Positions 1 to 8,740 of a stretch of DNA of 64,000 nt are shown piece by piece (position 1 is the first letter of the stretch; every line of letters begins with the position of its first letter). Below the pieces are notes generated by a model. It had not been told where the DNA came from. It made no database searches and worked only from the letters and a program-made list of their open reading frames with translations. Source of the DNA: Oscillospiraceae bacterium (GTDB lineage: Bacteria > Bacillota > Clostridia > Oscillospirales > Oscillospiraceae); contig SVMD01000004.1 in the NCBI GenBank assembly GCA_015067615.1, positions 93,908 to 157,907 of the forward strand, in the 5' to 3' direction. A program made the translations under genes and the position numbers.

Positions 1-1
1 C

Positions 2-76
2 AGCATCGGCATCTACATGATCCAGAGGGGCACCCGGGAAATCAAAAAACTTCAGGAGAGAAGCAATGGAAAATAA
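2..76 (+). CDS. C-terminal end of an upstream CDS truncated by the window start (…SIGIYMIQRGTREIKKLQERSNGK*)
   Basis: Open frame 2 from the first base to TAA at 74-76; overlaps the next ATG (66) by 11 bp, as in a translationally coupled pair. Confidence 0.5.
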   Translation, partial: SIGIYMIQRGTREIKKLQERSNGK

Positions 77-452
77 CCAATCCTTTGAATATACCTACTC
101 CGCCGGACAGCGGCAGGAAATTGAAGCCATCCGCAAAAAATACCTCCCCAAAGAGGAAGACAAAATGGAGCAGCTGCGCAGGCTCCACTACTCTGCCACA
201 CAGAAAGCAAAGTCTGCTTCTATCGCCATCGGCGTTCTGGGGGCGCTGATTCTGGGTACCGGCATGAGTATGTGTATGACGGACCTGGGCTCGGCGCTGG
301 GGCACTGGGCCATGGTGATCGGTATTCTGGTGGGGATTCTGGGGCTGATCCTGGTGGCCCTGGCATATCCGTTATACAACAGTGTATTAAGAAAAGAACG
401 TCAGCGGATTGCTCCGGAGATTTTGCGGCTGTCGGAAGAATTACTCAGATAA
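66..452 (+). CDS. Small two-TM membrane protein of unknown function
   Basis: 128-aa ORF with two hydrophobic stretches; ends just before a hairpin at 459-489. Confidence 0.6.
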   Translation: MENNQSFEYTYSAGQRQEIEAIRKKYLPKEEDKMEQLRRLHYSATQKAKSASIAIGVLGALILGTGMSMCMTDLGSALGHWAMVIGILVGILGLILVALAYPLYNSVLRKERQRIAPEILRLSEELLR

Positions 453-458
453 ACAGGC

Positions 459-490
459 AGGGATTTAAGATTATTCTTAAATCCCTGCTT
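459..490 (+). terminator. Rho-independent terminator
   Basis: GCAGGGATTTAAGA-ttat-TCTTAAATCCCTGC followed by TTTTAAT. Confidence 0.8.
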
Positions 491-584
491 TTAATATTTT
501 GGAAACATAAGGAAAACAATCCAAAAATGACAGGAAATTAGAATAAAGCCATACAATCACAAACAGGAAAGGAAATGATTATTT

Positions 585-1874
585 ATGGCATTACCCAAGA
601 TCATCAAGGCGGGCGGCGGTGAGCGCGGTCAGTTCATCCTCCGGGAGTTTAATGACAACACGGTTCGCTTTGTGCTGAATTACCCCGGTATCGTAGATGT
701 GGATGTCCTCCGCAAGGCCATTAAGGCCGTGGTGGAGAGCGTGGATGTACTCCACGGCACCTTTTTCACCGAGGGTATCGGCGCCCACTGGAAGCTGAAT
801 GAGAATGTGGACGAGAGCAACTATTTTCTCTTCGTGGAAACCGACGGCGATCCTGCGGTGACTGCTAATTCCCTGTCCCTGCTGCCTGTATACTCCGAGG
901 ATAAGGTGCAGATTCACTGCACCCTGGTTCAGAGCAAGGAAAAAAGCTCCGTGGTTGTCCGTATGAGCCACCTGGTGGTGGACGGCGGCGACGGCAAATA
1001 TCTGCTTGCCAAGCTGGCTGAGGCTTACAATATGATCGTCCAAACCGGCAACACCGATGCTCTGGAGATCAAGAACGGCAGCCGGGCCCCGGAAAAGGTC
1101 TATGATAAGGTCAGCAAGGAGGACATGAAGAAGCTGCAGAAGTCCTCCCCCTCTTCCAGCGATGTCCGATCCTTCTATCCCTACCCCAATGAAGAGCCGG
1201 GCCGGAACCGTCTGGTACTGGCCAAGATCCCTGCCGATGTGATGAATACCGCCCGGAAGAAGGCCAAGGGCGTAGGCGCTTCCGTCAACGATATGATGAT
1301 CGCCGCTACTTACCATGCCTACGCCAGGATGGAAGGCATTGATGCGGCTGCTCCTATGTGCATGAACTCCACCATGGACCTGCGCCGCCACTGCGTGGAC
1401 GGCGAATCCGAGGGCCTGTGCAATATGTCAGGCTCCTTTATGACCCTGTTGGAAAACGGTGTCCGGCAGAACTTCGCCGAAACTCTGGCAATTATTGCGG
1501 AACAGACCACCAAGATCAAGGAAAATCCCCTGGCGGGCCTGGAAGGTATGCCCATCGTCCACTCTCTGGCACGGAATATGCCCATCGGCCTGCTGCTGGA
1601 GATCATGGGCAAGGTCTACGGTACCGCTCCTGTGGGCGTCACCAACCTGGGTAATCTGAAGTGTGCCGATTTCGCCCTGGGCGGCATCGTTCCCAATGGA
1701 GGTATCTTCGGAGGCCCGCTGGAGAAGAAGCCCGGCATGCAGATCAGTATCATCAGCTTCGACGGCGAATGTGTGCTGGCAGTGGCCGTTCAGTGTACGG
1801 ACGAGGATGTGGCGGTCCTTCAGAAGACCCTGGACGATATGGCCGCGGAGATCGCAGCCTACGCGGCAGAATAA
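585..1874 (+). CDS. Condensation-domain / alcohol-acyltransferase-like protein
   Basis: 429 aa; contains MSHLVVDGGDG, resembling the HHxxxDG catalytic motif of the CoA-dependent acyltransferase/condensation superfamily, and a DFALGG-like C-terminal region. Confidence 0.6.
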   Translation: MALPKIIKAGGGERGQFILREFNDNTVRFVLNYPGIVDVDVLRKAIKAVVESVDVLHGTFFTEGIGAHWKLNENVDESNYFLFVETDGDPAVTANSLSLLPVYSEDKVQIHCTLVQSKEKSSVVVRMSHLVVDGGDGKYLLAKLAEAYNMIVQTGNTDALEIKNGSRAPEKVYDKVSKEDMKKLQKSSPSSSDVRSFYPYPNEEPGRNRLVLAKIPADVMNTARKKAKGVGASVNDMMIAATYHAYARMEGIDAAAPMCMNSTMDLRRHCVDGESEGLCNMSGSFMTLLENGVRQNFAETLAIIAEQTTKIKENPLAGLEGMPIVHSLARNMPIGLLLEIMGKVYGTAPVGVTNLGNLKCADFALGGIVPNGGIFGGPLEKKPGMQISIISFDGECVLAVAVQCTDEDVAVLQKTLDDMAAEIAAYAAE

Positions 1875-1892
1875 GAGGGAGAAAAGAAAAAT

Positions 1893-2666
1893 ATGCTGTA
1901 CATTGTGTATATTCTGGCAGGTCTGGCCGGTGGTGTCCTGACCGGCATGGCGGGTCTGACTGCCGCCATGGTCCTGACCCCCATCCTGTGCAGCGTCTGC
2001 GGCTGGAGCGCCTATGACGCCGTGACCCTTTCCCTGATCGCCAATGTTCCCTCCGCCATGGTCACCTGCTGGACCTTTTACAGAAACGGCAATATCGAGA
2101 TGAAGAAGGGTGCTCCCATGGCGGGTGTTGCCTTTGCCGGTGCCGTCGCAGGCAGCTACTTGGGCTACCTGTTCAGCATGGTTTCTGAGAACGGTATCAG
2201 CTATTTCGTCATCATCAGTAATCTGTTTATGGCCGTGAAGTTCTTCATGCCCACCAAGCCCAAGAAGGAGAACCTGACTGCCGCCGAGGAAAAGAAGGCT
2301 CAGCGTAAGACTGTGATTGCTCTGATTCTGGGTTTCCTGATCGGCGTGGAGTGCGGCTTCATGGGCAGCGCCGGCGGAGCATTGATGCTGATGGTGCTGA
2401 CCATGGTGATGGGCATGGATACCAAGCTGGCCGTTGGCACCAGCTCCATGATCATGACCCTGGTTGCCCTCACCGGTGCCGTCAGCCATGTAGCCATGGG
2501 TGCTTCCGTTGACTGGATTCCCGGAATCGTGGTGACGGCCATGTGTACCATCGGCGCGGTGGTCTCTGCCCGGTTTGCCAATCAGGTCAGCGAGCGGAAG
2601 CTGAATCTGACAGCCGGTGCTGTGCTGATTCTGGTCAGCGTTGTCTCCTGGGTGTTGAGCGCATAA
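1893..2666 (+). CDS. TSUP-family (TauE/SafE-like) membrane transporter
   Basis: 257 aa, multi-TM; N-terminal GLAGGVLTGMAGLTAAMVLTPIL and GVECGFMGSAGGALMLMVLT typical of the duplicated TauE/SafE fold. Confidence 0.75.
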   Translation: MLYIVYILAGLAGGVLTGMAGLTAAMVLTPILCSVCGWSAYDAVTLSLIANVPSAMVTCWTFYRNGNIEMKKGAPMAGVAFAGAVAGSYLGYLFSMVSENGISYFVIISNLFMAVKFFMPTKPKKENLTAAEEKKAQRKTVIALILGFLIGVECGFMGSAGGALMLMVLTMVMGMDTKLAVGTSSMIMTLVALTGAVSHVAMGASVDWIPGIVVTAMCTIGAVVSARFANQVSERKLNLTAGAVLILVSVVSWVLSA

Positions 2667-2704
2667 GTAAACATGTAAGGCACCCCTTCGGTACCCTGCA
2701 ACAT

Positions 2705-2737
2705 AAAGGACGACATCCTGGCGGATGTCGTCCTTTT
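2705..2737. terminator. Bidirectional terminator between convergent genes
   Basis: AAAGGACGACATCC-tggc-GGATGTCGTCCTTTT. Confidence 0.85.
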
Positions 2738-2795
2738 CTGTACATTTTTGCAGCAAATATGCAGGCAACGCCTGTTTCACAGACTGTGCTGATTT

Positions 2796-5213
2796 TTATC
2801 GGATACTGTACACACTTCTTACAGTCACTTCGGAAGGTGTTCCCCGGAGGATCTTCACCCGGCGGACGCCGCCGTCCATGTCGAAGTAGTTGTCCTCCAA
2901 CAGCACATCGGCGCCGGCCATAATCTCCACGCTCCGGGCGTAGGCGGAAGCGGTGACGATGATCTCGTCCCTATCCACAAAGGCGCTGAGCTGAGGATCG
3001 ATGAAGTTAAAGTGCTTGGGCGCGCAGAACAGGACGCTGCCCTGACCCACTTCGCATCCCATTTCGTCCAGCAGCTGATAGGAATAGTAGCAGTCGTAGG
3101 TGCCGTAGTGGGAGAAGTCCTGCTTGGGCAGCCACACGGCGCTGAGGGCGGGGCAGCTGACCGGGAATTCGCCCTCATCGATGACCGAGGCGTCGGGGCG
3201 GCGCAGGGACCATTTCGCGGTGCCCCGGAAGTCCTTCAGGGTCTCATTGCTGACGTTCAGGTGGGTGCTCTTTTCCAGGGCAAAGGGCTCCGCGTTGACG
3301 TTGGTGTTCTGGCTCAGGATGCCCTCTTCGTGACAGGAGATCAGCACGGGAGCGAAGAACCGCTTTTCGTAGTAGTGCAGGGCCTTCCAGCGGCCATAGT
3401 AGTCGATACTTGCCCAGGAAGCCACGGGCCAGCAGTCATTCAGCTGCCAGACCACGGCACCCATGCAGCGGCCCCGGTTCCGGCGCCAGTGCTCCACGCC
3501 GTACTGCATGGCCTGGGCCTGCAGCAGCTGGGAAGCGTAGACCAGATCAGTCATCTCCCTGGGGTACAGGTACATCTGGGACAGGTAGGAAACGATCCGG
3601 CCGTTGGCGGAGGCGTTGCGCTGGTGCTTCTCCATCACATAGGAGAATACGTTCCGGTCCTCCGGCTCCGTGAAGCTCTCAATGGTCTCCATGCAGGGGA
3701 AGCTCTGGAAGCCGAACTCGGAGACGTAGCGGAACAGGTGGTTGCGGTAGTCGGTGAAGGGCAGCAATCCGTGCCAGACCATCCAGTAGTGGACATCGCC
3801 CCGGTTGGGATCCTGGGGATTGTCGAAGGAGCCGCCGGAGGAGGGGGAGGCGGGCCAGTAGAAGGCCTGGGGATCCTCGGTCTTTAACACCTTGGGGATG
3901 ATGTATTCGTACATCTTAATATAGTCCGCCTTCTGACGGTGGCAGGCCACCCACTCGCCCTTGTCCACGAAGTCCTCCATCTCGTTGTTGCCGCACCAGA
4001 GGGCCAGGGAGGGATGGTGGCGGAGACGGCGGACGTTGTCGATGAACTCGGCGGTGATATTCTCCTCAAATTCCTCCGTCAGGTTATACACGGCGCAGGC
4101 GAACATGAAGTCCTGCCACACCAGCAGACCCAGCTCGTCGCAGGCATCGTAGAAGAAGTCATCGGGATAGTAGCCGCCGCCCCAGACGCGGATGCAGTTC
4201 ATGTTGGCGGCCCGGGCATCCTCCAGCAGACGGCGGGTCCGCTCCGGATTCACTCTGGGCAGCAGGTTGTCCTCGGGGATGTAGTCGGCGCCCATGGCGA
4301 AAATGTCGATGCCGTTGACGCAGTGGGCGAAGCTCTCGCCCCATTCATCCTTCTTCCGGGTGACGGTCATGGTCCGCAGGCCGATGCGCCGCTCCCAGGC
4401 ATCCAGATCGCCCAGTTTCACGGAAACGGTGTACAGATTCTGTTCACCGAAGCCGGCGGGCCACCAGAGCTGAGGATCTTCGATCTCAATGACAGCCTTT
4501 TCGCCCTCAGCGGTCCAGGTTTTTCCGCAGGGGCCGGTGACGGTGACAGACACAGGGGCGGTACCGGTTACCTGACTGATATGGGTATTGACCTCCAGGG
4601 TCACCTTGTTCTCCTGGTGGTGCTGCAGCACATGGACATCCCGGATCCGGGCCACATCCACGCCCAGGATCATGATATCCCGCCAGATGCCCGCATCGGG
4701 CAGTCGGGGACCCCAGTCCCAGCCGAACATGCAGTGGGCCTTGCGGATATGGGGGAAGCCCACCATGGCGTCGGAAGAACCGTCCGCGACAGACTTTGCA
4801 TACTGCTCTTTGATATATTTGGTGGGGGAGGCAAAGCGGATGGAAATGGTGTTTTCGCCGGGGTGCAGATCTTTCTTTACGTCGAATTCCCAGATCCGGT
4901 GCATATTGTTGGCCAGACCCACCACTTCGCCGTTGATGCGGACCGTAGCGATGGTGTCCAGGCCCTCGCAGCGCAGCAGCACAGCGTCGGAATTCAGCAG
5001 CTCATCGCTGACCGTAAAGCTGCGGCTGTAGACAAAATCATTGTCCATGAGGGCCAGGGCCTTCATTTCGTTGTCCCGGTAGAAGGGGTCCTCCATGAGG
5101 CCGTTTTGAAGAAGATCGTGGTATACAGAGCCGGGAACCGAAGCCGGAACCTGTCCAAATGCGCTCTCAGGAATCTCCAGCGTCCATGTACCGTTCAGCA
5201 ATAGTTTTTTCAT
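2796..5213 (-). CDS. GH2 beta-mannosidase-like glycoside hydrolase
   Basis: 805 aa; MFGWDWGPRLPDAGIWRDI, RVWGGGYYPDDFFYDACDELGLLVWQDFMFACAVY, WCGNNEMEDF acid/base motif, VSEFGFQSFPCMETI nucleophile motif; matches the beta-mannosidase branch of GH2. Confidence 0.9.
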   Translation of the reverse strand: MKKLLLNGTWTLEIPESAFGQVPASVPGSVYHDLLQNGLMEDPFYRDNEMKALALMDNDFVYSRSFTVSDELLNSDAVLLRCEGLDTIATVRINGEVVGLANNMHRIWEFDVKKDLHPGENTISIRFASPTKYIKEQYAKSVADGSSDAMVGFPHIRKAHCMFGWDWGPRLPDAGIWRDIMILGVDVARIRDVHVLQHHQENKVTLEVNTHISQVTGTAPVSVTVTGPCGKTWTAEGEKAVIEIEDPQLWWPAGFGEQNLYTVSVKLGDLDAWERRIGLRTMTVTRKKDEWGESFAHCVNGIDIFAMGADYIPEDNLLPRVNPERTRRLLEDARAANMNCIRVWGGGYYPDDFFYDACDELGLLVWQDFMFACAVYNLTEEFEENITAEFIDNVRRLRHHPSLALWCGNNEMEDFVDKGEWVACHRQKADYIKMYEYIIPKVLKTEDPQAFYWPASPSSGGSFDNPQDPNRGDVHYWMVWHGLLPFTDYRNHLFRYVSEFGFQSFPCMETIESFTEPEDRNVFSYVMEKHQRNASANGRIVSYLSQMYLYPREMTDLVYASQLLQAQAMQYGVEHWRRNRGRCMGAVVWQLNDCWPVASWASIDYYGRWKALHYYEKRFFAPVLISCHEEGILSQNTNVNAEPFALEKSTHLNVSNETLKDFRGTAKWSLRRPDASVIDEGEFPVSCPALSAVWLPKQDFSHYGTYDCYYSYQLLDEMGCEVGQGSVLFCAPKHFNFIDPQLSAFVDRDEIIVTASAYARSVEIMAGADVLLEDNYFDMDGGVRRVKILRGTPSEVTVRSVYSIR

Positions 5214-5352
5214 AAGCAGTCCCTCCGTTTTTCATTATGCTTGTCAGTTTTAAAGGATTGATTTTGTGCTCGGCAAGGGTATTTTCTTCGCATTTTCCCG
5301 CCTGGAAATGATTAAGCAAGCAGGCGCGTAATCATTGCGCTTTCTGAACTAT

Positions 5353-5364
5353 CAAGCGCCCTTG
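5353..5364. promoter_or_regulatory. Candidate LacI-family operator CAAGCGCCCTTG
   Basis: Imperfect palindrome in the divergent GH2/lacI-type intergenic region; near-identical CAAGCGCCTTTG at 30488-30499. Confidence 0.4.
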
Positions 5365-5497
5365 TGCGCAAAAACCAGTGTTACATGCCTGAAAACTTTA
5401 TGTTTATGCCCATCTGTCACTTGACGGAATCGGCATAATTTACTATAATTTAATCAGCTATTTACCTAAAAATATACGTGATTCGGGAGATGATGAC

Positions 5498-6499
5498 ATG
5501 GATAAAAAAGTGCGTATGGCAGACATCGCACAGCAGCTTGGAATCAGCGTTGTTTCCGTGTCCAAAGCGCTTTCCGGCAAAGAGGGCGTCAGCGATGCCA
5601 CCCGGGCAAAGGTTCTGGAGCTTGCCAGAAAGATGGACTATGTTCCCCTGCGATCCAAAGAAAGTACCGCACCGGAGCCCCGCAGCCACTCCGGAAACAT
5701 CGGAATTTTGATGGCTGACCTGTTCTTTGAGGACAACACCTTCTACTCCAATATGTACCGGCAGTTGGTCAAATGCTGCAACGAAAACGGATACTCCGTG
5801 ATGCTGGAGCTTGTGACAGCGGAAAACGAGGAAAGTCTGACCGTTCCCACCATGGTGCAGGGTCAGAAGGTAGACGGCCTGATCTTCATGGGTGAGTTCA
5901 ACAAAGAATACATTCACAGTGTTGCTCAGTCGCAGCTTCCTTTCATCCTGCTCGATTCCTATCATGAGGATCTGAACGCGGACAGCATCACCAGCGATAA
6001 TGTGGCAGGTGGTTACCGGATGACAAAGCACCTGCTGCAATCCGGACGCACCAGGATCGGGTTTGTCGGAAGCATTCTGTCCACCAGTTCCATCATGGAC
6101 CGGTTCCTGGGTTACAGCAAAGCACTGCTGCAGGCAGGTATCGAGGTGCGGATGGACTGGGTACTGGAGGACCGGGTTGGTAAAACCACGCCCACCATAC
6201 CCAAACTGCCGGAGGATATGCCGGAAGCATTTATCTGCAGCTGTGACGATACCGCCTATAACCTGGTAGAGCTTCTGAAGCGCAGCGGCTACCGGATCCC
6301 CCAGGACGTGGCAGTGGCCGGATATGACGACTATCACATCGCCCAGTTCTGCACGCCCCAGTTGACCACGTATCGGGTCAATGTGCAGGCTATGGCCCGC
6401 CACGCGGCAGCACAGCTGATCCGCAGGATCAAAAAGAAGCCCATCACTCACGGCAACATGGTGGTATGCGGAGAAGTGATTCTCCGGGAATCCACCTGA
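5498..6499 (+). CDS. LacI-family transcriptional regulator
   Basis: MADIAQQLGISVVSVSKALSGKEGVSDATRAKVLELA HTH plus periplasmic-binding-like sensor domain. Confidence 0.93.
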   Translation: MDKKVRMADIAQQLGISVVSVSKALSGKEGVSDATRAKVLELARKMDYVPLRSKESTAPEPRSHSGNIGILMADLFFEDNTFYSNMYRQLVKCCNENGYSVMLELVTAENEESLTVPTMVQGQKVDGLIFMGEFNKEYIHSVAQSQLPFILLDSYHEDLNADSITSDNVAGGYRMTKHLLQSGRTRIGFVGSILSTSSIMDRFLGYSKALLQAGIEVRMDWVLEDRVGKTTPTIPKLPEDMPEAFICSCDDTAYNLVELLKRSGYRIPQDVAVAGYDDYHIAQFCTPQLTTYRVNVQAMARHAAAQLIRRIKKKPITHGNMVVCGEVILREST

Positions 6500-6510
6500 G
6501 GAGGAAGCCT

Positions 6511-7695
6511 ATGAAAAGAATTTCCGAAGCAGCCAGACTCCATCTGGAGAACGTCATTCTCCCCTTCTGGATGGGCCTTAAGGATGATCAGCACGGGGGC
6601 TATTACGGCTACATGGGCCAGGACCTGATGCTGGACAAGCAGGCCGAAAAGGGCTGCATTCTCAACAGCCGCATTTTGTGGTTCTTTTCCGAAGCGGCCA
6701 TGGCACTGGAAAGAGAGGATCTGAGAAGCTACGCCGATCATGCCTACCGCTTCATGACCGATCACTGCATCGACCAAACCCACGGCGGTATCTTCTGGAG
6801 CATGACCTATGACGGACAGCCTCTGGATACCACGAAGCACACCTATAATCAGGCCTTTGCCATTTACGCTCTGGCTTCCTATTACCGCCTGACCGGAAAG
6901 GCCGAGGCCCTTGCTCTGGCAAAGGAGCTGTTTCGTCTGATCGAGCAGCACTGTACTGACGACGTGGGGTATCTGGAAGCCTTTACCGCCGACTGGAATC
7001 CCGAATCCAACGAAAAGCTCAGCGAAAACGGCATCCTGGCGGACAAGACCATGAATACGCTGCTCCATGTATTTGAAGGGTATTCCGGTCTGTATCAGGC
7101 AGGCCCGGACGCAGAACTCCGAACCGCTCTGGAACGGATTCTGGACATCTACGCAGACAAGATCTACGATCCTGAGCTGCACCGGCAGAAGGTCTTCTTT
7201 GATGCGGATTATCATTCCATTCTGGATCTATACAGCTATGGACATGATATTGAATCCAGCTGGCTGATGGACTGGGGCTGTGATTTACTGAAAGATCCCG
7301 CCCGCAGCGAAAAAATCCATAACATCAATCTGGAAATCGGCAAGGCAGTCTATGAAGCCGCCTATTCCCACCGCTCCCTGGCCAACGAGTGTGACCGGGG
7401 TGAGGTCAACGAAATGCGCATCTGGTGGGTCCAGGCGGAAACCGTCGTGGGACTGGTCCACCTGTGGAGCAAGCTGCCCCGGGAAACACAATACCGGGAT
7501 GCGGCAGCGGATACCTTCCGCTTCATCGGGGAACACATGGTGGATAAACGCTCCGGCAGCGAATGGTTCTGGGCCGTGGATAAATTCGGCGCTCCCTGGC
7601 CGGACAAGCCCATTCTGGAACCCTGGAAATGCCCCTATCACAACGGACGCATGTGCATGGAACTGATGCGCAGAGATCCGGAAATCTATGTTTGA
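6511..7695 (+). CDS. AGE-family (N-acylglucosamine/cellobiose-type) 2-epimerase, probably acting on mannobiose/cellobiose
   Basis: LENVILPFWMGLKDDQHGGYYGYM, NSRILWFFSEA, KHTYNQAFAIYALASYY, EWFWAVD...PWKCPYHNGRMCMEL; start chosen after GAGGAGG RBS. Confidence 0.88.
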   Translation: MKRISEAARLHLENVILPFWMGLKDDQHGGYYGYMGQDLMLDKQAEKGCILNSRILWFFSEAAMALEREDLRSYADHAYRFMTDHCIDQTHGGIFWSMTYDGQPLDTTKHTYNQAFAIYALASYYRLTGKAEALALAKELFRLIEQHCTDDVGYLEAFTADWNPESNEKLSENGILADKTMNTLLHVFEGYSGLYQAGPDAELRTALERILDIYADKIYDPELHRQKVFFDADYHSILDLYSYGHDIESSWLMDWGCDLLKDPARSEKIHNINLEIGKAVYEAAYSHRSLANECDRGEVNEMRIWWVQAETVVGLVHLWSKLPRETQYRDAAADTFRFIGEHMVDKRSGSEWFWAVDKFGAPWPDKPILEPWKCPYHNGRMCMELMRRDPEIYV

Positions 7696-7704
7696 GTCCC
7701 TGCC

Positions 7705-7738
7705 CGGGCCGTGGTGATCACGGCCCGGGTTTTGATTT
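7705..7738. terminator. Bidirectional terminator
   Basis: GCCCGGGCCGTGG-tgat-CACGGCCCGGG followed by TTTTGATTTTA. Confidence 0.8.
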
Positions 7739-8739
7739 TATTCCTTAAAAGACGGCAGTTCCTCCCGGGTGATGACGTAGTCGCTGTTATACAGCGCCTT
7801 CAGCGCTTCAACGGTATTTTCTTCCGTTACATAATTCGTATGCCAGGTCATAAACCAGGCCCAGGGCGTGGTTTTCAGCTCCGTATCCGTGGGATTGGTG
7901 CCGCACTCGTGGAAGGCAAAGGGCTTGGCCTGGGTCACAGCAGTGAGCTTTATATACAGTCCCTTCTGGACACCGCCGCCATAGCTGTCCGCGCCGATGA
8001 TATCCACATATTCATCTCCCGGATACCAGCCGGAATAATTGATGCCATTACCGGAGTAGCCCAGAACCCAGATCAGGTTGTTCAACCCCCAATGGTTGGT
8101 ATAGCGGTCATACATCATGCGCCACAGCTTCACAAAGGTGTCGCTTCCATCCTTGCCCCACCAGAACCATTTGCCGTCGAACTCATGGAATGGCCGCCAG
8201 AGAACGGTCACGCCGGCCTCCTGAAGCTCCAAAAGGGCCTCCGCAGCTTTATCCATGCCTTTCAGGAATTCAATATTTTCGTGGGTGCCTTCGGTAAAGA
8301 CCGCATCCCAGTCTTCAACAGCGGTTTCCAGCGCATGCTTCCATTCTCCGCTGAAATCCGCGCCGGTATGCCAGCAGATGGTAACCAAGCCGCCCTCGTT
8401 CCACCACTTGATCGCCCGCTCATTGACACCGGAGAAGTCGTCGTGCATATAATCCAGTCCCCGGATGGCAGGCAGCTTCCCTGTGGCTTCCAGCAGATAA
8501 TCCATTTCATAATCCACACTGCCCATCCAGGTGGATTCCTGCTGGGCGCTTAAGGTGCCGGTGGTACCCAGCGTGCAGATGTAATCATACACCTTCCGGG
8601 TTGTTTCGGTGGCGTTGGGATTGGAAAGATTGCAGTGCTTCATCTGTTTTTCCTCCGTTCTGTGTCCAAAATATATACCGAGGACCGCCAGCATTATCAG
8701 AATCAATATCAGGGCAATGCTTTTGATATATCGCTTCAT
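7738..8739 (-). CDS. GH26 endo-beta-mannanase-like, N-terminally membrane anchored
   Basis: VTVLWRPFHEFDGKWFWWG (GH26 acid/base WRPxHE), KPFAFHECG; N-terminal TM helix. Confidence 0.88.
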   Translation of the reverse strand: MKRYIKSIALILILIMLAVLGIYFGHRTEEKQMKHCNLSNPNATETTRKVYDYICTLGTTGTLSAQQESTWMGSVDYEMDYLLEATGKLPAIRGLDYMHDDFSGVNERAIKWWNEGGLVTICWHTGADFSGEWKHALETAVEDWDAVFTEGTHENIEFLKGMDKAAEALLELQEAGVTVLWRPFHEFDGKWFWWGKDGSDTFVKLWRMMYDRYTNHWGLNNLIWVLGYSGNGINYSGWYPGDEYVDIIGADSYGGGVQKGLYIKLTAVTQAKPFAFHECGTNPTDTELKTTPWAWFMTWHTNYVTEENTVEALKALYNSDYVITREELPSFKE

Positions 8740-8740
8740 T

